From Collybia mongolica (taxonomy: Eukaryota > Basidiomycota > Agaricomycetes > Agaricales > Clitocybaceae): DNA of 64,000 nucleotides. The stretch spans positions 2,480,001 to 2,544,000 of the forward strand of contig JAAXNY010000013.1 of the NCBI GenBank assembly GCA_013420905.1. Reading direction: 5' to 3'. The notes under the pieces are model-generated. The model did no database searches. It had not been told where the DNA came from and was given only the letters and a program-made list of their open reading frames with translations. Each line of letters starts with the position of its first letter. Position 1 is the first letter of the stretch. Below are positions 1-10,303 of this stretch, piece by piece. The translations under genes were made by a program, and so were the position numbers.

Positions 1-171
1 GCTGGTTTTAGACAATGAATTTAGATGAACCCGAGAAGCTTTTGGAAGTTTGAAAATAAGTTGGTTAATGGTGATAAACAACTACATCATCGGAAGCATA
101 GTCAAGAATACAAGCCATACATTATCAAACGATAACTGACCCAACTGAAGGGTGTCATAGACTTCCTGAGC

Positions 172-1658
172 TTACTCTGCATACTCTGGGGTCACAAATT
201 GTAAAACATTGTCACCAATTTCCTCCATCAACTTGTCAACCATGTCAGTGTCCACTGGTTGCAGACAATTCTCACCACTGAATTTTTGTGGCATGGCCAT
301 GGCCACATTTGGTGCAACGCCAGATGGCAGCTGCTTCCTGCAGTCCTTCCTTGTGACATGGTTGTTGAAATGATTCAGGAGTTTGTCAAGTTCAGACTGG
401 ATTAAATTTGACCAGAGCCATTGGACAAGATTGCTGGTTCAACAGTAAGAGTAAATTCAACAGTGTAAAGAGTAAATGTACTAGTGATCCATGTTCGACT
501 CAATATAGATCTCAGCTCCAGCTTCCCAGAATACTTTAACGTTGTCGCCCCATTGAAGGCGGAGACAGAGCCAGCCACGTTCAATGGTAATATTGTAAAT
601 ACTTTTTAGAAATCGGTGTGCTGGAAGGTCATTGATGTTGAGGTGACCTGCAAACATTTCTCTGAAGCGCATGGGATGGTTGGTCTACAGTAAAGAGCAA
701 GAGGCTAAGAAAAGCTTTTACCTCAGTGCATTTGCTAAACCAAAGACACCAGTTGTTTCACTGCCACAGTCAGTACTTGTTTGAAGTGGCATGCCTAGAT
801 TTTGAAATAGTGTTTGTATCGCTACATCAATCAAGTTATAATAGTCCTCACCTCCATGCTTCTTGATGAGCCGAAGGTACAGCAAAGCAATTGCTTGCTT
901 GAGCCTGTTGTTCGGAACCACCCAGAGTCCTAACCACTGTGATCCCCATTTATTGCACATGCCCCAAATAGGGAATCCAATCTCAGCGAGCTTGTCGTGA
1001 CCATTGCCGCTCCATTCATGGTGTGGCCCCAAAGCTGTCAAGACGCCTCGTTTTATCTTCTTGGCGGCAGGTTTGCGGATTTGAAAACCATTAGGATCAT
1101 GAAGGTGCATTTCGAAGCGGATGAACTCCCTAAAAAGAAAGAACATAATTAGAGGAATAACAAAAAGCATACCCTGCTGCATACCGAGTCAAATGAACAC
1201 CCTCGTTGAAAACAAGAGCTTCACCAATTGTCTTCGGCCCTCGTCTGCTTGTTGGGTCCTTCGCCATCTGGTCTAGCACTAGTTGTTGTTTGATCGGTAG
1301 TGGTAGCACCCGAGCTGTCGCTCCACTGCCCATGAGACTGAATTGTTTGTGCCGGCGGGCAACAGTTGCTGAACTGTCCAAACCGAACAAAGCCCAATAA
1401 GCCTAGTTACAATATAAGTAAAAATATATGGACATACCTCATCTCGATGTTATGTTCAGCAAGTAGCAACTGGCTTATAGTATCCCGATTGGTGACACCA
1501 TTACGGTCATACTTGCGAATCAGTTCTTCGATATGTTTGTCATTGCTTGGGGCTATGAGACAGTGTCGGTCAGACATAATCTAGTTATTAAATAATGCAC
1601 GGCAATTTTTGAACTGGTTGATTCCAGTTGGGTTGTTGTTCGATGGACCTGCAGACAT
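172..1658 (-). CDS. Integrase-core-like transposon-derived protein
   Basis: I read six exons on the minus strand (1658-1601, 1552-1438, 1373-1173, 1129-722, 661-482, 433-172) whose phases all agree, giving a 407-residue protein ending at TAA. An early helical segment contains HIEELIRKYDRNG and NRDTISQLL. It is followed by DPTSRRGPKTIGE, then ALGPHHEWS, GFPIWG, GLWVVPNNRLK, TDCGSETT and ITIERGW. These are the landmarks of an integrase-core (rve-like, DDE fold) family that is multicopy in Agaricomycetes and regarded as transposon-derived. TDCGSETT probably holds one acidic catalytic residue. Relatives I recall have Asp where this copy has Asn before GHDKL, so activity is doubtful. The reading frame continues about 29 codons past the TAA to a second stop at 82-84, which may be the ancestral end. 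Function in the host is unknown. The alternative is an old mobile-element gene kept open by chance. Confidence 0.75.
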
Positions 1659-2707
1659 ATTAAAGCAGAGGGGAAGGGAACAGATGGACCTCGGTTGAAC
1701 AATCTGGTGCTTAAAAGCATCCCGATGTCGCCTCGTGGAGAAATTTGAGAACATGAACCCAATGCCTGCGTCACATAAACAAAATATCTTGGCTTCGACT
1801 TGATTTTCCATATCTTCTGTGGCCGGTAAGGTTGAACTACTTATCTGGACTGCGCGCGCGCAGGCATTTTGTGGCCCAGTTGAGTTGGTAGAGCTGTGCC
1901 ACCTGCAGGCGCTGCGAGCCTCTGCCACAATTGTTTGTTCCCATCAATAACTGCAGGGATTGAATGAAACGAAGAAATCGACCTGCTTCGTAGTGGGCAA
2001 TTTGTAGTACTCCTGTCAGCTACATCAAGGATATTAGTATTACTTTGTCGAAGGTTGACAGAACTGACTAGAGAAGAGAACGGCATTGACTATAGAATAC
2101 AGGCTCTTACAAACATCTTGCTATAACTAACCACATTTGCTCATTCACCTGCATCTGATCGAACCTTGTATTGTTGTAAAAGCGGCACAAGATGTGTCGA
2201 GTACTGTAAGGTAATAGTCATGGCTGCAACAAGGGTATTAGTGGTATAATGCCTCAAGGTTTCGAGAACTAACTGTACCACTGTTGCCAAGCCTAATCCT
2301 TCCAAATATCTGACTGGAAAGAAGTCATTAGATACTGTATTAGCTTGCGCCTGAAGCAGACTCACTAAGTATCCTGTGAGACAATCCCAACACCTTGTGA
2401 ACCGCAACGCAACGTTGATGGCGAACATGAGTCGAATGGCCTGCCAAATAAACAAACAGAAGCTCGGATATTACCGGAAGTTCACCAAAATTGCTTGGCG
2501 AGCTTGGGATTCGAACTCTGATCTTAAAATCCTGGCTGATACAGGTGGCGCACCGTAGCTGTGGCTTCTGATGGGCATCCGGCCGAGTGGCGGTGTTCAC
2601 GACAATTAGAGCTACTGCAGTGGGACACGCAAACCTGAATCAGGTTTGCGTATCTAATACGGGTTCTCAGGCATGAGTTCTCTGTCTTTTTCTTTCTCAT
2701 CTCGAGG
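1659..2707. other. Intergenic, no gene recognised
   Basis: Short open frames on both strands show no recognisable domain and no plausible exon structure. A TTCGAA-containing stretch near 2505-2520 resembles a tRNA T-loop, but the flanking arms do not pair. Confidence 0.5.
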
Positions 2708-4418
2708 ATGAATACAACTCTGACACCAAATCCAATGGTACATGCAAACTCGGAGGAACAATGAAATGTATGGAATATCATCTGGAGCTGCCTGGTGACG
2801 ATATTTGCCTGTGTCTGGATCGCAGTCCATCCCAATATTCCAGCGTCCAAAGATGCCCAAGTCGTGGTTACAGTTCGTCGGGGAGGTCTGATGCTGTGTG
2901 CGTTAATCGCACCCGAGGTCATCATTCTATGGGCGATGCGACAATGGTACAGCGCCTGTAAAATCGCGCAATCACATGCATGTACGTTCTCCTTCAATAC
3001 TTGAATGATGTGGCCTAAGGTTTCCTCCTTCTAGCACGCGGATGGACCAAAATACACGGATTTTTCCTCAGATGGGAGGATTTATGCTCTACTCCGGTGA
3101 TAAAGCCTTACATCCACTCTAGTTGGAAGAATTGGAAGAACTTTATCGCATGGGAAAAGTAGATTGGCCATCGATATCAGTGGAGGAGATAGAGGACAGG
3201 AGCAAAGGCGACGCCCTGTCCAAAAGCCTTGTGATTCTCCAAACGACTTGGTTCCTCGCCCAGTGCATCGTTCGCAGCGTCAAGGGCTTTCTTTTGACAG
3301 AACTCGAACTGGTAACACTGGCGTTCGCGATATTGAATGCGGTGACGTACTATTTCTGGTGGAACAAACCTTTGGACATCCGGTGTCAGGTTCCCGTCAG
3401 GATAAAGCTGGAGCTCGGAGACGATCGGCCGTCAATCAATACACTTCCAACATCTCGCGATGCTGCGTTTGCTAAAGAATCATCCAAGTCAGGAGTTGGA
3501 TTGTCTAGGTTTCTGCGCAGATCTTTCGTCTCCGTGATCAAGTCGACGAAATGTGCGGGTTCCAACATTCGGCGTTCCTTTCGAGAAAAGGATGTGATGG
3601 TCAATCTTTTAGCTCGACTTCACTACCTTGCAGTAGCTTTCTTCCACATCTTCCTACGGATTATCAATACGATTAATGGGCATAGTCTAGATGGAAACCT
3701 GAGGATGCCCACTTTTTACGCTGCTCACCTTATCCCCAATCCCCGCGTCTTCTTTTTCATGTCCGTTTCGTGTGGGATGATTGGGGCCGTGTTTGGCGCC
3801 ATCCACTGCATCGCATGGTCGTTCAGCTTCCTTTCGCCACTGGAACAACTACTATGGCGAATTTCTTTGCTCGTTGTCACATTCGCACCAATCACCATCG
3901 TCCTTATCTCATACTATATTTCTCAACAGGTTAACTCATTCCCTATGTCTGCCGGCACTTATAACAGGCCTATCACTGTGGTGCTCACTTGGCCAAGAGA
4001 CACTACGTTGAATGGGGGGTCCCATTCTGGTGAAGTAAACGATGCACTAGTGGATGATTTAATCGATCAAGTCGATTCCGATACAGCATCTGCCCACAAT
4101 TCGATCCACACAATTCAGTCGATTGCAACGTTGTCATGGATACGACTATTCCGAGCAGTGCCGCGATTGTTGAAGGGACTCAGACAAAGTCAACAACAGC
4201 AGGACCCAATGTCTATGCAGGGGTCCCCTTCGTCGTCTTGGAGGCTCTTATTTGCAGTCCTATCCAGGATTTATTATCGTTTGCTACTCCTGTTAATCAC
4301 TGCTGTCTATATCCTTGCTCGGTGCACTTTAATTCTCCAGGCATTCGCTGCTCTACGCAACCTTTCTCCCGGCACTCTGGAAGATGTTAAGTGGACGAAT
4401 TACATCCCGCATCTGTAA
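2708..4418 (+). pseudogene. Broken multi-span membrane protein of the IPHL family
   Basis: The encoded protein belongs to an agaricomycete family of unknown function. Its landmarks are NIIWSCLVTIFACVWIAVHP, a VRRGGLMLCALIAPE segment, EEIEDRSKGDALSK, TELELVTLAFAILN, WWNKPLDIRCQVPV, a HCIAWSF helix and the terminal SPGTLEDVKWTNYIPHL. About six hydrophobic segments suggest an integral membrane protein. An intron at about 2981-3032 is plausible. Three lesions lie in the 5' third: an in-frame TGA 18 codons after the ATG at 2708, a missing base in the FFL/QMGGF region near 3075, and a TAG at 3120-3122. From 3123 to the natural stop at 4418 the frame is open for about 430 codons. Either the gene is recently dead or only a 5'-truncated product is made. 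A TGA arising from CGA would be a C-to-T change. Confidence 0.75.
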
Positions 4419-4806
4419 TACCAAGCTATCATACAAGCATCCTTGAACGGCAATGGACATAGCATTCAAATATGATCATCCTTCGACTGTCCCAAGTTTT
4501 GCCACCTTCGTGTTTTGAGCCAGTCGGTTGATCTACTCTTCTCCTTTATCAGTGCATCTCGGCGGGGGGGAAGGTAGAGTTGCGGAAACTGTCGGGGATA
4601 GCCTGGACATTCCCCATACCACAACGACAACCTTCGATATTTGTTCGATATCACCACTTTGACCGGTGATAGTACACCGACATTTAATAATTTATCGCTT
4701 CCTCGAATGTCTGCTACTCTCCATAGTGTAACTGGCTGAGGAGTGATGAGTTATGTGCTTATACATGCAGCAGCCAAAATGAACCGAGCCATCAAGGATT
4801 GTATAT
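4419..4806. other. Intergenic, no gene recognised
   Basis: This stretch separates the broken membrane-protein gene from the TPR gene on the same strand. It has no open frame with recognisable content. It presumably holds the 3' end of the first and the promoter of the second. Confidence 0.5.
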
Positions 4807-5697
4807 ATGGGGATACTCGCTCACTTGTATTCTCGACTAGATGTAATTGAATCTGTTCTCCTGGTATCACATTTTTCGAACGAGGTTCTGTATATTGCAG
4901 AAAGTCTCATTTGCCTTGGGCTCATGTACTCAAAGGTTGGATATTGGAAGAAAGCCATGACAACACTCATCGAGGCCAAAAACATTTTCATCTCCCAGCG
5001 CAATAAGTCGAGGACTGCCCAGACTTTCTTGGAAATCTCCAGCGTCTATCAATTCTTTAATGACATAGATGGGTGCTATGATGCTGCAAAGGCTGTCCAG
5101 CGCGATTTCGAAGACATCAGCGACGAATCCCTTACCGCGGATGCATTGCTTTGTGTCGGTAAATATCATTGGTTCATCCGGAGGTTTGCAATAGCGAGGG
5201 AGAAATTGACTAAGGCCCAGCATATATACCTTCAGCTCAACAATCCTATTGGCATGGCCCGCTGTAATTACTGGATCTCGCGCGCGTATCACGAGGAGAA
5301 AAACTTTGTCGAAGCTCGTAAGGCAGCAGACGCGGCCTTTGTGGAGTACGAGCGGCTGGGCCACCGAGATAGGGCGGCAGAAACCCTCACCCACCTCTGC
5401 CGGATCCTGAGAGGTATTGAATGCTACGACGAGGCTATTCTCATGGCTTTGCAAGGGATACGTAAATACCAGGCTATTGGAGATGGCGCCGCACAGGCGC
5501 TAGAAGTACTTGGTAGAATATATCTCATGATAGGACGGTATGGCGAGGCCCTCGCAGCATACCAACAATCAATTGAGGCCTTCCATCCAATTTGGACCTT
5601 CATTGCGCGGATTGGGATAGCTCAGTGCCTGACGTCACTCGGCACAACCTTTGAGCCATGTAATGTGCTTAGCAGCCTTGTGGAGATGTTAGGATAG
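4807..5697 (+). CDS. Tetratricopeptide-repeat (TPR) protein
   Basis: A single uninterrupted frame of 296 residues is built of about seven helix-turn-helix repeats of 34-40 residues. The small/aromatic spacing is typical of TPR, for example YIAESLICLGLMYSKVGYWKKA, RYGEALAAYQQSIEAF and similar units. TPR arrays are protein-interaction scaffolds, and no catalytic domain is present. The repeats resemble the C-terminal TPR arrays of agaricomycete NACHT-type NLR proteins, but no NACHT or other N-terminal domain lies upstream. It is therefore either a stand-alone TPR protein or the orphaned tail of an NLR. The ATG at 4807 is the first in frame. No intron is needed, which is unusual beside its intron-bearing neighbours. 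Confidence 0.7.
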   Translation: MGILAHLYSRLDVIESVLLVSHFSNEVLYIAESLICLGLMYSKVGYWKKAMTTLIEAKNIFISQRNKSRTAQTFLEISSVYQFFNDIDGCYDAAKAVQRDFEDISDESLTADALLCVGKYHWFIRRFAIAREKLTKAQHIYLQLNNPIGMARCNYWISRAYHEEKNFVEARKAADAAFVEYERLGHRDRAAETLTHLCRILRGIECYDEAILMALQGIRKYQAIGDGAAQALEVLGRIYLMIGRYGEALAAYQQSIEAFHPIWTFIARIGIAQCLTSLGTTFEPCNVLSSLVEMLG

Positions 5698-5741
5698 TAT
5701 ACCATTATTATGGAAGGTATCGTGTAGACCTTTTTTCCATA

Positions 5742-6791
5742 TCATGATGAAACTTGTGTAACCTTAACAGTATGCTCCCAAAGCCTCCTTCTAGCCTCCT
5801 CCGACCCGAAATAGCGCGACATCCCGATATCTTCTCCTCTGGACCCGATCCTAGTAAATGCACTCTTGGAGGTGTTCAACAGCCCATGCAGCAGGTACTC
5901 GCCCGCGTCTTCCTGTGACACCATAAAAGGGTACAAAAGTGTGGGCACGATATAGGACGCGGCCCTGAGTAAGGGGGAATCGGAGGATGCAAGGAGTGCT
6001 GTGCGAACAGCGCCCGGATAGGCATGCGCAAAGTTAACGCCCGGGTTTCTTGCGGCGAATCCCTAATGAATCGTTGAATACTGGTATGTGAAATGTAACT
6101 GGACACGTACCTCCATTGCAAGGTCATTGTAAGTCGGTACTTGTAGCCCGGCACTAGAGAGCGAATAGCCTTTCTTCAATCCAAGATCATCCAAGTCAAT
6201 CTCTCCGCCCTTCCCAGCAGCCATGACCGACATGACTTTGGCGTCTTCGCCGTCCGCTTTCGCCTTCAGTAAAGCGGGCATCAAATCGTTGGTAAATTTC
6301 CACCTCGCATAATAATGCACGGCAAGCTTCTTGTCAATCCCCTCGTCAGTTTCTTCTCTTCCTTTCGTCGTCATAACTCCAGGCGTCATCACCAGGAAAT
6401 TTATCTTCGGGATTCGGGTCAACAGCTCCTTCGTCACAGCTTGAATGTTCTGCATTCTGGAGACGTCGCATTGGACGAATTCGTGTGTTATTCCAGCTAC
6501 GGTTGGTTTAGGAAGTTGGGCGATGATGGAGTCGGCGGCGGCACGGTTGCGACCGATGATAACAATATGTGCGTTGCCCTTAACATGGCGCGCGAATGCT
6601 TCTGTGATCCCTTGGCCTAACCCTGACGTCCCGCCCACAAAAATGGCAACGGGGGTGTAGGCCGGGGCGAATGCGGCGTTAGAGGCACGAATGGCTGCAA
6701 GTGAGGGCATTTTTGTTGAACCGAGGGTGAACGAAACGAGAATAATAACTAGAGAAACGGTAATAAGTAGGTAAGTGGGTGATGATTGCAT
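5742..6791 (-). CDS. Short-chain dehydrogenase-like protein, copy 1
   Basis: Two exons (6791-6111 and 6062-5742) joined in phase 0 give 333 residues. A hydrophobic N-terminal segment (about residues 8-23) suggests membrane anchoring. The Rossmann nucleotide-binding motif GGTSGLGQG lies at about residues 53-61, followed by a VQCDVS segment. The usual SDR catalytic positions look altered. Where active enzymes have the Ser-Ser strand this protein reads SVMAAGKGG. Where YxxxK is expected it reads PTYNDLAME, with Ala in place of Lys. NAD(P) binding is therefore likely, but classical dehydrogenase activity is doubtful. The downstream FAHAYPG and C-terminal EEARRRLWEHT motifs are shared with copy 3. 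Substrate unknown. It is the most distal of three tandem copies on this strand. Confidence 0.85.
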
Positions 6792-7134
6792 AAAATGAAA
6801 GTCGATTGACCTACCTTTTTAACGTTTTTCTTACCTTCGCGTGTGATATGCCGGGCGCGAGGACGTGTCCAGTTATGTACAGTTGAGAACAAGAATAGTT
6901 TCAGCACCTGTGCCAAGGCGACGCGTCCTCTGCCGCCGGATCAACTGTCATCAGTCCGGCACGCCCGGCAGGCTAGGATCGTCACCACTCTTCTTGAACA
7001 TGGCACGTGATACGCGACGCGTCGCGTTAAACTGATGTTTTTGTGCACTGCTCTTCACTTTCTCCCCACATCCCAGTGAGGAGTTATATGTTGCAAGATG
7101 TAGTTAAAAACCTTATCTACGGCGCATTTGACAC
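6792..7134. other. Intergenic spacer between SDR copies
   Basis: This is the upstream region of SDR copy 1. It includes GC-rich CGCG-containing stretches near 6920-7030. No gene was recognised. Confidence 0.5.
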
Positions 7135-7946
7135 CTATATCGCGTTGACGATACGTTCCCAAAGCCCCTTCTCACTAACTCTGAACCGTAATAAACTCTC
7201 ATTCCCATAGCCTCAATCCTGGGCCGGTTTCCCTTGAGGCCTTGTGCGCTGTGAAAAAGACAAATCCCCCGGTACCCTCTTGCGAGATTATTAACAGGAA
7301 GAATAACGAGTGAATCATGCAGGCTGCAGCTCGGATCGAAGTAGAATCAGACGTCTTCATAATTGCGTAGCTTGAGCAGGTGTGTGTTTCAGTCTATAAC
7401 TGAGAGTTACTGAGGTCGAGCCAATACCACCACCGAGCTCACCCGCCATCATCAAGTCATCGTACGCTGGGCCCTGTGCTGCTGTGCATTTCCCCCGAAG
7501 CGAGTACGCCTCCGTTAACTCAAGGCCATACAGGTCGACCTTGCCTCCCCACCCGACCGTCATTATCAACACGACCTTCGCGTAGCTCCCTGGTCACATT
7601 CTGCACGTTCCGTATCCGCGTTACAACGCATTGATAGGATGAACTCATACATGATCCCCGTAGTTGTCGTCGGCCTAAGAAAACGCTCGACGATGTGCGC
7701 ATTCCCGCGTGTCTGCCGAGCAAAATTCTCTTCAGTTCTCTGGCCGATTCCAGACGTTCCGCCGACGGCGATAATGCTGGAAGTATAAGGGGAGAACACG
7801 ACGTTGGAGGCGCGGACAGCTCCTAGTGAAGACACGGACATGATGTGAAAGTGAGTTATCGATGCAGGGAGTATGAGTGTTGCGAGGAGAATTGGGAGGT
7901 AATCAAGGCTATACCATAGTCGTTTGTCGTTCTTTTTCATACCCAT
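7135..7946 (-). pseudogene. Decayed short-chain dehydrogenase-like copy 2
   Basis: This minus-strand sequence still encodes a start-proximal hydrophobic segment, then SLGAVRASNVVFSPYTSS, the nucleotide-binding GGTSGIGQ and RGNAHIV, matching copies 1 and 3. After that, blocks are missing or out of frame. A later frame contains GWGGKVDLYGLELTEAYSLRG and AYDDLMMAGE, and near 7140-7290 there are only traces of the C-terminal block (LWERIV-like). Large internal parts of the central fold are deleted and at least two frame changes are needed, so no full protein can be made. Its position between copies 1 and 3 indicates a tandem duplication array in which the middle member has died. Confidence 0.8.
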
Positions 7947-8248
7947 TCATGTTTCCAGCGAAATCAAACCCAAAAATGGACCAAATTTTGGTTCCGCGTA
8001 ACACTTTTGCACGGGTCGCGTGGAGGGATGGGTTCAGTAGAAGGAGATGCTGGGCAGAGTTGACGCGTCAGTGACTCTGAAGTGGCTTGCCCGGAACGCG
8101 TGAAATCGCGGGAATTGTGGGTTCAGGTCGAGCTCTGGCTACATCGGTCGTAATATATTATAACAGAAAACACAATAAAATAAACAGGCTCAAGTACAGC
8201 GTTTCATGACAGAAAAAATAACTCTACAGGAAGCAGACGGACACACCA
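7947..8248. other. Intergenic spacer between SDR copies
   Basis: Short spacer between the decayed copy 2 and the 3' end of copy 3. An A-rich stretch near 8160-8220 is probably the 3' region of copy 3. No gene was recognised. Confidence 0.5.
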
Positions 8249-9313
8249 TTACGAAGGCGTCGAAACACGAGTTGCAGCAACCGTATGCTCCCATAGCCTT
8301 CTTCGCGCCTCTTCCGAGCTGAAGTGCCTTTTCGTACCGATATCCTCTCCACGAGAACCAATGCGGAATGCACCCTTGGTCTTGCTCAAGATCCTGTGCA
8401 GCATGTACTCCCCTGTTTCCTCTTGCGAGGTCGAGAACGGGTACCCGAGAACTGGGAGGATATATCCAGACGCCTTAATGAGCATGGAGTCGGCTGATGA
8501 GAATATCGATGTGCGGACGAAGCCTGGGTATGCGTGCGCGAACGTTAGTTCTGGGTATCTTGCGGAGAATTCCTTGAGTAGGGCGCGGCATGTTAGGATG
8601 GACAGGTAAAATAGAAATGGAAAGAACAGCACCTCCACCATGAGATCATTGTACGTCGGCGCAGCTAGACCGGCATTTGTAACACTATAGTTCTTCTTCA
8701 GCCCGAGGTCATCCAAATCTACTGCACCCCCCTTCCCAGGAGCTAACACAGTGAGGACTTTCGCATCCTCGCCCGCCTCTTTCGCTTTCACCAGGGCCGG
8801 CAAGAGGCCGTGGATGAAAGCCCACCTCGCATAGTAATGAACCGCCAATTTCCTATCAATCCCTTCTTCCGTCTCCTCTCTTCCCCTCATTGTCGCATAC
8901 CCAGGACTCATCATGAGAAAGTTAATCTTCGGAAGGCGTGCAACGAGGTCCTTAGTTACAGCATGGATGTTCTTCATCTGCGACACGTCGCACTGGACGA
9001 ACTCGTGTGTCACCCCCTCTGCCTTGGTCGGCTTCGGGAACCGGGCGATGATAGATTCGGCAGCGGCGCGGTTGCGGCCGATGATGACGATGTGGGCGTT
9101 GCCCTTTGTGTGCCGTGCGAAGGCTTCTGCGATACCTTGACCGATACCTGAGGTTCCTCCGACGATTAGGGCAACGGGGGTGTATGTTGGGGAGAAGGCG
9201 GCGTTGGAGGCGCGTATGGCTGCGAGCGAGGGCATTCTGGTGAGAGGAACGAGGAAGGCGGAGATGAGAACTACTGCGATGGAGCCGAGAATCAGAGTGT
9301 AGTTGAATGGCAT
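8249..9313 (-). CDS. Short-chain dehydrogenase-like protein, copy 3
   Basis: Exon 1 (9313-8633, 227 codons) has exactly the length of exon 1 in copy 1, and exon 2 is 8572-8249, giving 334 residues. The 60-nt intron between them (8573-8632) starts GTG, ends CAAG, and happens to have no stop, so an unspliced 354-residue frame also exists. The conserved intron position in copy 1 argues that it is removed. The N-terminal hydrophobic anchor is followed by the Rossmann motif GGTSGIGQG. As in copy 1, the catalytic region reads TVLAPGKGG and APTYNDLMVE, lacking the Lys of YxxxK. FAHAYPGFVRTSIF and EEARRRLWEHT are conserved. It is a probable nucleotide-binding protein of unknown substrate with a doubtful classical active site. 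Confidence 0.87.
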   Translation of the reverse strand: MPFNYTLILGSIAVVLISAFLVPLTRMPSLAAIRASNAAFSPTYTPVALIVGGTSGIGQGIAEAFARHTKGNAHIVIIGRNRAAAESIIARFPKPTKAEGVTHEFVQCDVSQMKNIHAVTKDLVARLPKINFLMMSPGYATMRGREETEEGIDRKLAVHYYARWAFIHGLLPALVKAKEAGEDAKVLTVLAPGKGGAVDLDDLGLKKNYSVTNAGLAAPTYNDLMVEVLFFPFLFYLSILTCRALLKEFSARYPELTFAHAYPGFVRTSIFSSADSMLIKASGYILPVLGYPFSTSQEETGEYMLHRILSKTKGAFRIGSRGEDIGTKRHFSSEEARRRLWEHTVAATRVSTPS

Positions 9314-10303
9314 GCAATCCCCACTAAGTGATGTTTCTGGATCGTTATAGGTAAAGTAGGCTCAGCCTTGAAAGCTTGAAGCTTGAGGGTTACAAGCCGG
9401 ACACGCGTAGGCTCGGCTTAAACTACAGCTGACACCCGAGACCAAATCATGTTTTTAGTTCAGCCTGGTTTTCGCACCTGCTATGCATCGGAGGAAAATG
9501 ACTTACGAATCAGGGCTGCTGCTAGGGTCGACGTCGGGGCTCTAAGGAAAGCGTGATTCATTTGGCAGTGTTAGGAATTGATCGCAACGTCGTCGGTAAA
9601 CGTGGGAATCCGGACTCAAAAATTTTCCACGTCAATCTCCCAACAATCCTCCGCTGCCATGCAATTTCTCGTCCGGTTCCTGGAAAACTCCCCGGTACCG
9701 TTCCAGCCGCCAAAGCTTCAAGCTTCAAGCTCCAGCTTTACCAAGAGTTTTTGAATAACGACTTCTCCCTCATGTTTGCCTGGCACCCTGTCTCAATCTC
9801 ATGTGATCCTACCCGATAAACAATTGATTGGGCACCGAAAATGGTTCGAAAGGGAAGAACTAAACGGGCTAGGCGCTGCCGCTCAGGATTCGGAGGCGAG
9901 CGATGGGGGTGATGGCATGGAAACGAGGTGTAAGATTCCTAATTCAGGTCAGGACACGGTGGTGTGACCCCACGTCACGCCACCCTATTCGCATGATATT
10001 CAAGAACAATTAGAGGACCCACTTAAGGCAGAGTCTCCCCCGACCTTCCCCACAAGCCCCCAACGCTCTTTTTCTGCCATCCTTGAACCATTTCCCATCT
10101 AATCGCTCGGAGATCTCGACTATTTTGGAACTTCTGGGCTGCCGGAACACTGCCGGCGATACTCGTGTTTCCCGCGTTGTCGAGAAGCACATTGATTGGC
10201 ACGCCTTGTGTGCCAGTTTTTTTTGTATTAATCACAGCCCAGTCCCCGGGATACATTACCTCGATTTTTTTCTATGAGAGAAAAAAGTCCATGAACGTAG
10301 AGG
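9314..10303. other. Divergent intergenic region, no gene recognised
   Basis: This region lies between the start of SDR copy 3 (minus) and the F-box gene (plus), so it should hold both promoters. Two short runs built on AAGCTT, at about 9368-9385 and 9711-9732, are in inverted orientation to each other and share the core GCTTGAAGCTTGA. No convincing open frame was seen. Confidence 0.5.

Noticed and set aside
2490..2570. tRNA-like string with GGATTCGAAC
   Set aside because: The T-arm and acceptor strands around it do not pair and no D-arm is present.
5742..9313. Secondary-metabolite gene cluster around the SDR genes
   Set aside because: No polyketide synthase, NRPS, terpene cyclase, P450 or transporter lies beside them; they are simple tandem duplicates.
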